62,186 bases of DNA from Halobacteriales archaeon QS_9_68_17 (GTDB taxonomy: Archaea > Halobacteriota > Halobacteria > Halobacteriales > Natronoarchaeaceae): contig PXSA01000017.1 in assembly GCA_003023565.1 (NCBI GenBank), positions 184,072-246,257 of the forward strand. The letters run 5' to 3'. This document shows positions 8,669-16,119 of this stretch, in pieces; positions within the stretch are counted from its first letter, which is position 1, and the number at the start of each line of letters is the position of its first letter. Position numbers and translations under genes: made by a program. Under the pieces are notes generated by a model. It was not told the origin of the DNA, did not search any database, and saw only the letters and a list, made by a program, of their open reading frames with translations.

Positions 8669-8737
8669 GACTCAATGAGTGCTTTCATTATAAAAATCCA
8701 GACTATGAGTTCCTGTATTATGGTGACTCAATGAGTG
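8669..8737. repeat. Direct repeat of a 13-bp palindromic motif
   Basis: GACTCAATGAGTG occurs at 8669-8681 and again at 8725-8737. Its core CTCAATGAG is itself an inverted repeat. The copies flank an AT-rich stretch in the 255-bp gap downstream of the HalOD1 gene and upstream of tRNA-Gly, and look like paired binding sites for a dimeric regulator. No gene is visible in this gap. Confidence 0.55.
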
Positions 8738-8872
8738 GACTAGTTCCTTTGAAATTCAATTAAGAAACCTCAGCGGCGGAATAGCCGTTAGATATATTAT
8801 GCGGGTTGACCGATGGCCTCGTCCAATCGAGCGTGGATACACTACTGGCGTCCAAGATTCCGCCGACAGCGG

Positions 8873-9145
8873 TTACGTGACATGGACGAACTCCGCGGCA
8901 CCACTCTGCTCGACCGTGATCCGGTAGTCGCTGTACGTAAATTCGACCGTCATCTGTGCCCCTGGTTTCGGCGGATTCGAATACAAGTTCAATAACATCC
9001 CATTGATGCAGTCGTAGGCCGGTGGTAATTCCTCTGCTGGCGTTCCCTTGAGGTCAGCAACTACTTCCACTATCGTAATAGCCGGTTCCTCTCTGTCGGT
9101 ATCCAATTCCCGGTGAACAATCTCGTCGTCACGGGAGTCTGTCAT
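8873..9145 (-). CDS. HalOD1 output-domain protein
   Basis: A 90-aa protein that is almost entirely a HalOD1 domain: ITIVEVVADLKGTPAEELPPAYDCIN, then MTVEFTYSDYRITVEQSGAAEF. HalOD1 is a small haloarchaeal output module often found alone or after response-regulator domains; its biochemical activity is unknown. It is last in a same-strand set with the DUF7344 and HTH_10 genes, a combination common in haloarchaea, so a role in a signalling or transcription circuit is inferred. Confidence 0.8.
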   Translation of the reverse strand: MTDSRDDEIVHRELDTDREEPAITIVEVVADLKGTPAEELPPAYDCINGMLLNLYSNPPKPGAQMTVEFTYSDYRITVEQSGAAEFVHVT

Positions 9146-9234
9146 CGCATCTCTATAGTTCGGCGTCGTGGGCGGAGTATATGTTCAAGTCATTATTCGA
9201 GTTCGCCGTTTGGGTGGTAGTGGTACGTCTGACA

Positions 9235-9597
9235 TTACAGTTTGATCGGCGCTTCAAGTGTGGGGTCAGCATCAAGAATCGTAGACACGATCGGCTGTAC
9301 CGGCTCGAACTGCTCGGTCGGTTTCACGAGCTGTCGGTCTGGATCATAGGTGATAAGCCCTTCCGAAGCCAGCTTTGGGAGGTGAACGTGATGGAGCGAG
9401 AGACGGATCTCTGTTAGTACGTCCCCGGAAATCTCTGTCGGTGACGACTGATGGTTGTACTTGAGGACGGTGTGCGTGAGGTCATTCAGCGTCAGCGACC
9501 GCTGTTCTGCTGCGAGTAGCGCAAGCACGATCCGACGATGCTGGTGTTGACACACGTCGAGGACCGAGTTGAAGACCGAAGTAGTCTCACTCATCAT
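9235..9597 (-). CDS. DUF7344 winged-helix protein
   Basis: A 120-aa probable winged helix-turn-helix regulator. The core reads VCQHQHRRIVLALLAAEQRSLTLNDLTHTVL, then RLSLHHVHLPKLASEGLITYDPDRQLV, where LHHVHLPKL is the conserved DUF7344 recognition region. These proteins are haloarchaeal and probably bind DNA as dimers; targets are unknown. Two adjacent ATGs (9597 and 9594) are possible starts. It lies between the HTH_10 regulator and the HalOD1 gene on the same strand. Confidence 0.8.
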   Translation of the reverse strand: MMSETTSVFNSVLDVCQHQHRRIVLALLAAEQRSLTLNDLTHTVLKYNHQSSPTEISGDVLTEIRLSLHHVHLPKLASEGLITYDPDRQLVKPTEQFEPVQPIVSTILDADPTLEAPIKL

Positions 9598-9661
9598 ATT
9601 AGGGGAGGCGGCTGCCGCCAGTCACGTTGACTCTTTCAGTTACAAACCGCTTTTATGCATC

Positions 9662-10333
9662 TTATTCGGATCGGCCTTTGATGGCGGAGACTGTGTTTCC
9701 GAGGATGTGCTTGATCCCACCTCGGAGGCGGGATCCAACGGCCTGCTGTGAGATGCTGAGTTCCTCACCGAGCATCTCCAGCGTGACCTCACGGGGGGAT
9801 TCGAAGTACCCGCGTTCGTAGGCGAGTACCAGCGCCTCTTGCTGGGTGTCGGTGAGGGCGGCTTCGCTCCCCGTTTCGACCGGCGTAAGCGCGTGCAACT
9901 TCGTCAGCGTGGTCGGGATATCCAGTTCGCGACAGCGCCGTTGGAAGTCGGCGAGGTCGCTTCGATTGTCGCCGCGAATCTCGAACGTCCAGTCCTGATC
10001 CGTGCCAGTGGCCTCGATGAGCGGTACCTCCGTCTCTGCCAATACGGTGAACACGTCGTCGTAGTCCAGCGCCCACTCAACTCGTAACAGATACTCATCT
10101 TCGACGGAGTCAACGAGTTGAATCTCTTTCACCCCGGGATGCTCGGTAAACGCGCTTTCAATATCACAGACTTCGGTTCCCCGTACCCAGAAGTAGGGGA
10201 TCACCACGTCCTGCGCAGGGATAATCCGCTCGAGTTCGATCGTCACGTCCGGCAGTTGGTTGAACGCCGTCCCCAGCGGGAACTGGTCGGATGGAACCGT
10301 GAACGTTGCCTCGGTAGCCATTGTCTGTTCCAT
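9662..10333 (-). CDS. Bat-type transcriptional regulator with HTH_10 domain
   Basis: A 223-aa regulator. The C-terminal 55 residues are a bacterio-opsin-activator HTH: LTDTQQEALVLAYERGYFESPREVTLEMLGEELSISQQAVGSRLRGGIKHILG. The first 155 residues match the N-terminal sensory/dimerisation region common in this family. ATG 10333 is followed by another ATG at 10321 that would remove MEQT; either could be used. The gene heads the three-gene same-strand set between the two tRNA-Gly copies, suggesting it controls that small island. The ligand is unknown. Confidence 0.85.
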   Translation of the reverse strand: MEQTMATEATFTVPSDQFPLGTAFNQLPDVTIELERIIPAQDVVIPYFWVRGTEVCDIESAFTEHPGVKEIQLVDSVEDEYLLRVEWALDYDDVFTVLAETEVPLIEATGTDQDWTFEIRGDNRSDLADFQRRCRELDIPTTLTKLHALTPVETGSEAALTDTQQEALVLAYERGYFESPREVTLEMLGEELSISQQAVGSRLRGGIKHILGNTVSAIKGRSE

Positions 10334-10694
10334 CGGCTTCCAGCGGGAAAAGGCTACGACTGATCAGACTGATGCGGTCCCCAAGGTCGTTCTCTGCTTC
10401 CTCTGTATTTACCACTACAACGTATTGGAAAGAAATACTATGGAATGCAAACAAATCCTTGAGATCCCGATTTAACAGTGGTCTCTGAATTTTCCTGAAT
10501 AGTGGGCTGAGTCTCGGCCATCCTATCTCCGCTGGCCTTTCCGATGGCCCTCTACCTGATATGAGCCTAATAGGAATTCGAATCGCCGTACGGAACGGGA
10601 ATCGGTTCGTCTACTTAGTGTATGAGCTTTGGTCCGCATGTTGTGTTCACCTTGCGCAGACCCGGAAAACTACAGGACGGATCAGTTGTGTTGA
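10334..10694. other. AT-rich intergenic region without a recognisable gene
   Basis: This stretch separates the HTH_10 regulator from the tRNA-Gly remnant. It is clearly richer in A/T than its surroundings and contains no open frame with family features. It probably holds the regulator promoter on the minus strand; the rest looks like decayed element DNA. Confidence 0.5.
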
Positions 10695-10718
10695 TGCGCC
10701 GGCCGGGAATTGAACCCG
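10695..10718. repeat. tRNA-Gly 3'-end remnant (att-like site)
   Basis: These 24 nt exactly repeat the last 24 nt of tRNA-Gly (complement of T-arm 3' half, acceptor and discriminator). The repeat stops inside the T arm, the usual crossover region for tRNA-targeting integrases. It lies 76 bp from the intact tRNA-Gly at 10794 and in the same orientation. It is best read as an attachment-site copy left by a former integrated element. Confidence 0.75.
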
Positions 10719-10761
10719 ATGCGAATCCTCGCGGTAGCTCGGATTCGCGTGGTTCAATTCC
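10706..10761. repeat. Imperfect inverted repeat built on the tRNA remnant
   Basis: The left arm contains GAATTGAACC then GCGAATCC (ending 10728). The right arm begins GGATTCGC at 10741 and continues GGTTCAATTCC to 10761. The arms pair over about 18 bases with short unpaired CGAT and GT bulges. One arm is the tRNA T-arm sequence, so the second arm may be a secondary att copy in inverted orientation. Confidence 0.6.
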
Positions 10762-10793
10762 TGCCCTGCTCGTTCGCCCGTAAACTCGCTCAC

Positions 10794-10864
10794 TGCGCCG
10801 GCCGGGAATTGAACCCGGGCTATGAGCTTGGGAAGCTCATGTCCTACCACTAGACCACCGGCGC
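10794..10864 (-). tRNA. tRNA-Gly(CCC), copy 2
   Basis: 71 nt, identical to copy 1 at 8547-8617: acceptor GCGCCGG/CCGGCGC, anticodon loop TTCCCAA (anticodon CCC), T arm CCGGGTTCAATTCCCGG, discriminator A. The flanks differ from those of copy 1, so the duplication is limited to the gene. Position next to the 24-nt remnant suggests this is the original integration target. Confidence 0.97.
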
Positions 10865-10896
10865 TCACTCGCTTCGCTCGTTCGCGCCGAGGTTCG

Positions 10897-10913
10897 CAGA
10901 TCCCGCGGATCTG
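10897..10913. repeat. Short inverted repeat between tRNA-Gly and nadE
   Basis: CAGATCC and GGATCTG pair perfectly around CGC. It lies in the 247-bp gap upstream of nadE, which otherwise shows no gene. Too far from the nadE start (about 200 bp) to be called an operator with confidence. Confidence 0.4.
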
Positions 10914-11111
10914 CTCATCACCGGCGCGTTTCGCGCGTCGCCCCCGACGGATACGTCGGGAACCAGCGCTCACGTCCACGTTCCCTATCGGCGCACTTGA
11001 ACGTAGCGCTTCGGCCTGGTGCCGGGACGTTCCCGCCAGCGAGGTGGTCGTACGTCCAGTTTTCGCGGCCGATGAGTGGCTATTAGTCGCCTCGGTCCCA
11101 ACCCGGAACCG

Positions 11112-11903
11112 ATGATCGATCTCCGTTTCTCGGAGTCGGAACTAGAGGCGCGTCGCAAGAACATCACCTCGTTCATCGCGGACACGGTCGACGCGGCGGG
11201 CGCGGACGGCGCGGTGCTGGGGCTGTCCGGCGGCGTCGACAGCTCGCTCACCGCCTCGCTCGCCGTCGAGGTGCTGGGGGCGGGGTCGCTGTACGGCCTC
11301 GTCCTGCCGGCGACGGTCAGCAGCGAGGACAACATGAGCGACGCCGAGCGGGTCGCCGAGGACCTCGGCATCGAGTACGACGTGGTCGAGATCGAGCCGG
11401 TCGTCGGGACACTGCTCGACGCCTATCCCGACGCCGAGGGCGACGCCACCGCGGTCGGCAACAGCCGTGCGCGGGTGCGGAGCGTGCTGAACTACCTCGT
11501 CGCCAACCACGAGAACCGGGTCGTGCTGGGGACGGGCAACAAGAGCGAGGCGATGACGGGCTACTTCACGAAGTACGGCGACGGCGCGGTCGACTGCCAC
11601 CCCATCGGCAACCTGTACAAACAGCAGGTGCGCCAGCTCGCGAGCGAGGTCGGCGTCCCCGAAGGGATCGTCACCAAACCGGCCACCGCGGAGCTATGGG
11701 AGGACCAAACCGATGAGGCGGAGATAGGCGTCAACTACGACACGTTAGACGCCATCCTGGCGTTACACGTCGAGGGGCCGCTGTCGGCGGCGGCGACGCG
11801 ACGGACGTTAGACGTGGACGCGGCGACCGTCGAACGAGTGCGGAGCCTGTACGAGCGCAGCGCACACAAGCGGTCGATGCCGCCCGCTCCCGAGGAGCCG
11901 TAG
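11112..11903 (+). CDS. nadE: NAD+ synthase
   Basis: A 263-aa ATP-pyrophosphatase-type enzyme that amidates nicotinic acid adenine dinucleotide to NAD+. The PP-loop LGLSGGVDSS is at residues about 37-46; NSRARVRSVLNYLVAN, VLGTGNKSEAMTGYFTKYGDGA and ATAELWEDQTDEAEIGVNYDTLDAIL are the family's substrate and ATP contacts. There is no glutaminase domain, so ammonia is the likely nitrogen donor, as in other archaeal short forms. I chose ATG 11112 because the 12 preceding in-frame residues are not conserved. It is convergent with the zinc-finger membrane protein, with only 2 bp between stops. Confidence 0.95.
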   Translation: MIDLRFSESELEARRKNITSFIADTVDAAGADGAVLGLSGGVDSSLTASLAVEVLGAGSLYGLVLPATVSSEDNMSDAERVAEDLGIEYDVVEIEPVVGTLLDAYPDAEGDATAVGNSRARVRSVLNYLVANHENRVVLGTGNKSEAMTGYFTKYGDGAVDCHPIGNLYKQQVRQLASEVGVPEGIVTKPATAELWEDQTDEAEIGVNYDTLDAILALHVEGPLSAAATRRTLDVDAATVERVRSLYERSAHKRSMPPAPEEP

Positions 11904-11905
11904 GC

Positions 11906-12508
11906 TCACTCGGCCGTGACGACGACGCGGACGCTGTCGCCTCGCTGCAGGACGTAGTCGCGCGGGTTCACCGACTCCCCGTTCACCTCGACCGTGACGG
12001 TCGTCCCGTCGTCGTCGCTGTAAGTCGTCCCCTCGAACGTCACGGAGTTCTCGGTCACCTGAATATCGAGCGTGTGGAGCGCGTACTCCAGCGTGACGTC
12101 CTGCCCGTGGACGTGCCACTGGGAGCCGTCGCCGGCCTCGTAGTGGAAGTACTGCCGGTCCTGCATCTGATACCGGTCCTCGCTGAAGTCGAGCGTCTGC
12201 CCGTCGATAGTGACGTTCATCGTCCCGTGGTAGTGGACGCTCCCGGATGAGTGGGGCTCGACTTTCACGTCGCCGTTCGCGCTCCCGCCGCCGATGAAGA
12301 AGACGTACGCGACCGCGCCGGCGAGGAGGATACCGACGACGGTCGCACCGTAGACGGCCGCCGTGGGAACGCCGTCGGAGTCGTCGTTCAGGTCGTCGAC
12401 CCGGCGCTGTTCGATCCGACTCAGTTCGCCGGCGTGTTCGTCCCGGAGGTGTCGGAGGTACGCCCCCTCGTCCTCGAACGACCGCCGGCAGTGGTCGCAA
12501 TCAGTCAT
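11906..12508 (-). CDS. C2H2 zinc-finger membrane protein
   Basis: A 200-aa protein. Residues 4-25 are a C2H2-like finger (CDHCRRSFEDEGAYLRHLRDEH). A charged linker leads to one transmembrane helix at about 48-71 (TAAVYGATVVGILLAGAVAYVFFIGG), and a beta-rich domain follows (VHYHGTMNVTIDGQTLDFSEDRYQMQ, WHVHGQDVTLEYALHTL) that is probably outside the cell. The histidine-rich outer part may bind metal, but that is inference. The family is haloarchaeal and uncharacterised. It is convergent with nadE. Confidence 0.8.
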   Translation of the reverse strand: MTDCDHCRRSFEDEGAYLRHLRDEHAGELSRIEQRRVDDLNDDSDGVPTAAVYGATVVGILLAGAVAYVFFIGGGSANGDVKVEPHSSGSVHYHGTMNVTIDGQTLDFSEDRYQMQDRQYFHYEAGDGSQWHVHGQDVTLEYALHTLDIQVTENSVTFEGTTYSDDDGTTVTVEVNGESVNPRDYVLQRGDSVRVVVTAE

Positions 12509-12533
12509 GGTTTGATTCGGGGCTACGACGTAT

Positions 12534-13220
12534 CTAATCCTTGCGACTCCGGCGACCGGCCGCGAGATCCGCGAACGCCGCGACTTCGCGCTCCTCGCGG
12601 GTCGCCCGGTCGGCGTCGTCGTGGAGGCGCTCCTTGAGGACCGACAGCGCGGCTTCGTCGTTCGCCGCGACCTCCTCGGCGACCGCTCGCGGGTCCGCGA
12701 CGACCCGCGAGACGAGGCCGATCCGGCGCGCCTCCTCGGCGTCTACGACGCGGCCCGACAGCGAGAAATCCATCGCCTGCCCCTCGCCGACGATCCGCGG
12801 GAGGCGGACGGTGCCGCCCCACGCGCCGAACAGGCCGAACGTGACGCCCGGTTCGCCGAGCGTCGCGGCGGGGGTCGCCACCCGCACGTCGCAGGCCAGC
12901 GCCAGTTCGACCCCGCCGCCGCGGGCCGCGCCGTCGATGCCGGCGACGACGACGCTGTCGGCCTCGGCGATGGCGGTCGCCGTCTCCTGCCCGCGCCGGG
13001 CGAGCGACGCGGCGGCGTCGCGGTCCAGTTCGTCGACCACGTCCAGGTCCGCGCCGGCGCAGAACGCGTCGCCCGCGCCCCGCAGGTAGACGACCGGGAC
13101 GTCGGCCTCGCTGACCGCCGTTGCGAGGTCGTCGAGGCCGGCCGGCGTGAGGGCGTTCTTCCGGTCGGGTCGCGCGAGCGTCACCGTCCGGATCCGCCCC
13201 TCGTCGGTCGATTCGATCAT
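12534..13220 (-). CDS. Enoyl-CoA hydratase/isomerase family protein
   Basis: A 228-aa crotonase-fold protein. Diagnostic parts are VTLARPDRKNALTPAGLDDLA, YLRGAGDAFCAGADLD (first oxyanion-hole segment), GAARGGGVELALACDVRVA (second oxyanion-hole segment) and LGEPGVTFGLFGAWGGTVRLPRIVGEGQAMDFSLSGRVVDAEEA. A canonical hydratase Glu is present in the GEPGVTFG region. The substrate is unknown, with fatty-acid or amino-acid degradation most likely. It is short for the family (usually about 255 aa), lacking some C-terminal helix. Start ATG 13220; it is divergent from the DUF7114 gene with 60 bp between starts, so they may share a promoter region. Confidence 0.9.
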   Translation of the reverse strand: MIESTDEGRIRTVTLARPDRKNALTPAGLDDLATAVSEADVPVVYLRGAGDAFCAGADLDVVDELDRDAAASLARRGQETATAIAEADSVVVAGIDGAARGGGVELALACDVRVATPAATLGEPGVTFGLFGAWGGTVRLPRIVGEGQAMDFSLSGRVVDAEEARRIGLVSRVVADPRAVAEEVAANDEAALSVLKERLHDDADRATREEREVAAFADLAAGRRSRKD

Positions 13221-13280
13221 GTCGGTGGCTGAGGGCGCGTTTCCAAAGGTCTTTGCCCCTCCCACCGCTAGTCGCCGACA

Positions 13281-13949
13281 ATGGAAGAGGCCGCCACGTG
13301 CCGGCGCGCCGCCCGCGAAGCGGTGCGGGACGTCGAACCCGACCGACTCCACGACGTCATCGCCGACCTCATCGCCGACGCGTCGATGGCCCCCGGCGCG
13401 CTCGCACTGCTCTCGGCGCGGGGAGCCGGCGAAAGCGTCGACCTGGATAGCGTCGCCGACCGTGCGGCTGGCGTCCAACTCATCTACGACGGGCTCCGAC
13501 TCACTCGCTCTCTCGCTCACGACGAACCGTGGGCGGACAGCGAGGACCACACCAAACCCAACCTCGGCGTCCTCGCGGCGGACGTCCTCGTCTCCCGGGG
13601 GTTCTACCTGCTCGCCCGGACCGACGCCGCCGAGAAGGCCGTCGAGACCGTTCGGGCGTTCGGCCGCGACCAGACCAGCCGCCGCGCCCCCGACGCGGAC
13701 GCGGCGGCCCTCGACGGGTCCCTCGAACGCAACGTCCTCGAACTCGCGGTCATCACCGGGACGACCGCCGTCGGCGTCACGCCCTCCTCCACGATGCTGG
13801 ACACCGTGTCCGGGTTCGCGGACGGCGACGGGCCGCTCGCGCCAGCCGACGCGATGCTCCCGGACTCGGCCGCCGACCTCGGCATCGGTGCCACCGCGAC
13901 GAACGGCGGCGGCACCGACGGCGTCACCCACTCCGCCTCCGACCGGTGA
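13281..13949 (+). CDS. DUF7114 family protein
   Basis: A 222-aa haloarchaeal protein. The N-terminal region reads MEEAATCRRAAREAVRDVEPDRLHDVIADLIADASMAPG, with AGVQLIYDGLRLTRSLAHDEPW and ADVLVSRGFYLLARTDAAEKAVETVRAFGRDQ in the middle. The helical pattern recalls polyprenyl-synthetase-like folds, but I do not see the Asp-rich DDxxD motifs, so enzymatic activity should not be assumed. The C-terminal 45 residues look disordered. The gene ends 69 bp before tRNA-Thr. Confidence 0.7.
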   Translation: MEEAATCRRAAREAVRDVEPDRLHDVIADLIADASMAPGALALLSARGAGESVDLDSVADRAAGVQLIYDGLRLTRSLAHDEPWADSEDHTKPNLGVLAADVLVSRGFYLLARTDAAEKAVETVRAFGRDQTSRRAPDADAAALDGSLERNVLELAVITGTTAVGVTPSSTMLDTVSGFADGDGPLAPADAMLPDSAADLGIGATATNGGGTDGVTHSASDR

Positions 13950-14018
13950 CCACAGCGAATCGAAACGCCTAAAGAGAGTAACGGTCAATCGGAAGACGCG
14001 AAGGCGAAAGCCCGACGC

Positions 14019-14090
14019 GCCTGGGTAGCTTAGCGGTAAAGCGCGTCCTTGGTAAGGACGAGAGCCCGGGTTCAAATCCCGGCCTAGGCT
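14019..14090 (+). tRNA. tRNA-Thr(GGT), integration target
   Basis: 72 nt with discriminator T and no encoded CCA. The acceptor GCCTGGG pairs with CCTAGGC with one G-T wobble; the anticodon stem CGTCC/GGACG encloses TTGGTAA, giving anticodon GGT; the T arm is GCCCGGGTTCAAATCCCGGC. Its last 21 nt are repeated at 31583-31603, marking it as the attachment site of the 17.5-kb element. The gene remains intact after integration. Confidence 0.97.
14070..14090. repeat. attL: 21-bp repeat inside tRNA-Thr
   Basis: Identical to 31583-31603. It covers the 3' half of the T arm, the acceptor 3' strand and the discriminator. Bases on either side differ between the two copies, so the identity block is exactly 21 bp. 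Confidence 0.9.
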
Positions 14091-14174
14091 TGGGGCGTTT
14101 CCTTCACATCCCGCTTTCACCTACCGTAGACACGCGTATACCGCCAAACAGTTGGCGGGCGCAGGTCGCGCGAG

Positions 14175-15790
14175 GTGGTCGGCGTGACCGGCTTCGTCGA
14201 GCCGGCACCTCACGAGTACGCAGCGAACTACCTCTTCGACGCGAACGGTCTGGCTCCGTTCTTCGCCGCCGACTCACAAGTGAAGGCCGGCGGCGGGAGC
14301 CAGCGCTCCGAGTTCCACAATCGGGGAGAACGATGGACGATCACGCTGTACTATCAGAACAGCAACGTCGTTCATCCCGGTTCTCGACTGCCAACCGGCA
14401 CTGAGTGGCGACTCGACGAAATGCGCGAGTTCCGGCTGAAAGTCAAGCGCCACGGAGAAGAAGACCCGGTCGGACAACAGAGTTTCAACGCCCACATTAC
14501 ACCGCGGTGGCAGGGGATGCAAATCGAGAAAGGCGATGGGACTGTCTCAGAGTACTCCGTACCGGATCAAATCCGTGAGGCAGTAAACGTGAAAATTCAG
14601 GGGTCAAACATCGACTTTAGTCGCTACTTGGACCTGCTGCAGGCGGCCGCGGTCGCTGTCGGAATTCGGGCCGACTACTTCGAAGAACCCCACCAGTACA
14701 GCAACGTCCAAGACGCCGAGAGATATGTTCGCGTTCACGAAGACGCTAGTGGTTCGGTTCACGCTCGTGATGGTCCGATAGCGGAGATGGGCCACCTGCT
14801 CGAATCCGACCGGCAAGGCTATCGGAAAGTGGTCCAGAACGACGACGATGAACATGGTCGAAATCTACCCGGCTACTACCACACGGTCACACTCGGACCT
14901 CGACGTATCCGGGAAGCTTTCCCCGACCATTCGTTGCCTAAGGAGATCAAGCACTACTACGCGAGAGAGGCTCTAAACCAAGGTGACGACTCGCCTCTCG
15001 CCCATCCGAAGGTCGGTGCGTCCTACCAGGTGAGTCGGTGGGACGAGAAGCTCGGGGTGACGCCGGAGGAGTTAGACCAATTAGAGCGCGAACTCGACCA
15101 GACTGTCTTGTCTGTCCTCGCTGATACTGGACTCGACGTAGCACCGTCGAAGGAATCGGGTCCATTCGTTTCGGATGCGTACTTCGATGGGGGAGACGAC
15201 CGAGGACGGGCCCGAACCGGTTGGACTCGATGTAACGCATATCCGGAGCACCCAGGAAAGCGTCATCATTCGCCACCTTACCGACGGCCTCAGCCCCGTC
15301 CAGTGGGAGAGCCTTCAGACGCTCGTCACGGACGGCGGTGTGGTCGCGCCGGCAGACATCGCAGATGAGCATGGCCGTCATGTCGAAAGCGTCAGGCGGG
15401 CGCTACGCGGCATTGACGACCTCGTGGTTCGAGAGTATGCGCAAACTCGTCCACGACGCCGTACAGGAAGCAGAGGAAGCGGTCAAGCGAGCTGCTGAAA
15501 CGGGAGCGAAGGCTATCCGGGCTGCCGAACAGGGGATGGAGGAAACGATGAGTGTCTTCATCGCCTGGGCAGCACGTCACGGTGTGGACGTGGACGATGC
15601 GATGAACCGGCGCGAAGCAAGAATGAAGCTTCGATTTGGTGAACCCGGGAGAGAGACGCGCCGGGCAATCAGGGAAGGGTTCCGCATCTGGAGAGAAGCC
15701 GATCTTCCGGAAGAACGATTCAGGAGGGCCAAAATCCGATTCAGTGACGGCGGAATCGCAGATGCGTGGCGATACCTGAACCCTGGATAG
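14175..15790 (+). pseudogene. DUF7845 protein, disrupted by two frameshifts
   Basis: Three consecutive segments in three frames make one DUF7845-type protein of about 535 aa. Frame one, from GTG 14175, gives PHEYAANYLFDANGLAPFFA to FVSDAYFDG. Frame two gives ESVIIRHLTDGLSPVQWESLQTLVTDGGVVAPADIA, a winged-helix region, to DDLVVREY. Frame three gives KLVHDAVQEAEEAVKRAAETGAKAIRAAEQG to WRYLNPG. The first shift fits one surplus G in GGGGG at 15189-15193; the second lies near 15436-15450. Both shift the same way. DUF7845 proteins occur in haloarchaeal mobile elements and resemble replication/regulation factors, but no function is proven. It is either a decaying gene or two sequencing errors. Confidence 0.75.
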
Positions 15791-16119
15791 CAGAACGGTT
15801 CGAGAGTGGTAACACTATCTGAGTACCCTATTTGCGGCTTTTCCGTCTATATTTCCCCGGTCAGTGTCTAGTTTTTGATTATTAGAGAGCTTGTCCTGCA
15901 TCCGTAGGACTACCGCTTGACTGAAATCCCACCCAAGGGGTTTGGATTCCAGTTAGGGGTGTGCCTAAGGGCACAAAATTAAAACACTCCGCTACCGCCG
16001 CAGCGCCCGTTCCAGTCGAAGCATTCGAAACAAGGGATATTTTGGCCCGATGTGTACTCGGTTGCCGATAGTAAATCTACAAGAGGATGAATTGTTTAGC
16101 TTGAATCTAGTGATCTACC
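15791..16119. other. Intergenic region with a small hairpin
   Basis: There is no recognisable gene. TGTGCC and GGCACA pair around TAAG at 15960-15975. Base composition falls sharply toward A/T here, marking the change from the DUF7845 remnant to the AT-rich HNH-like gene. The promoter of the latter should lie in the last 100 bp. Confidence 0.5.
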
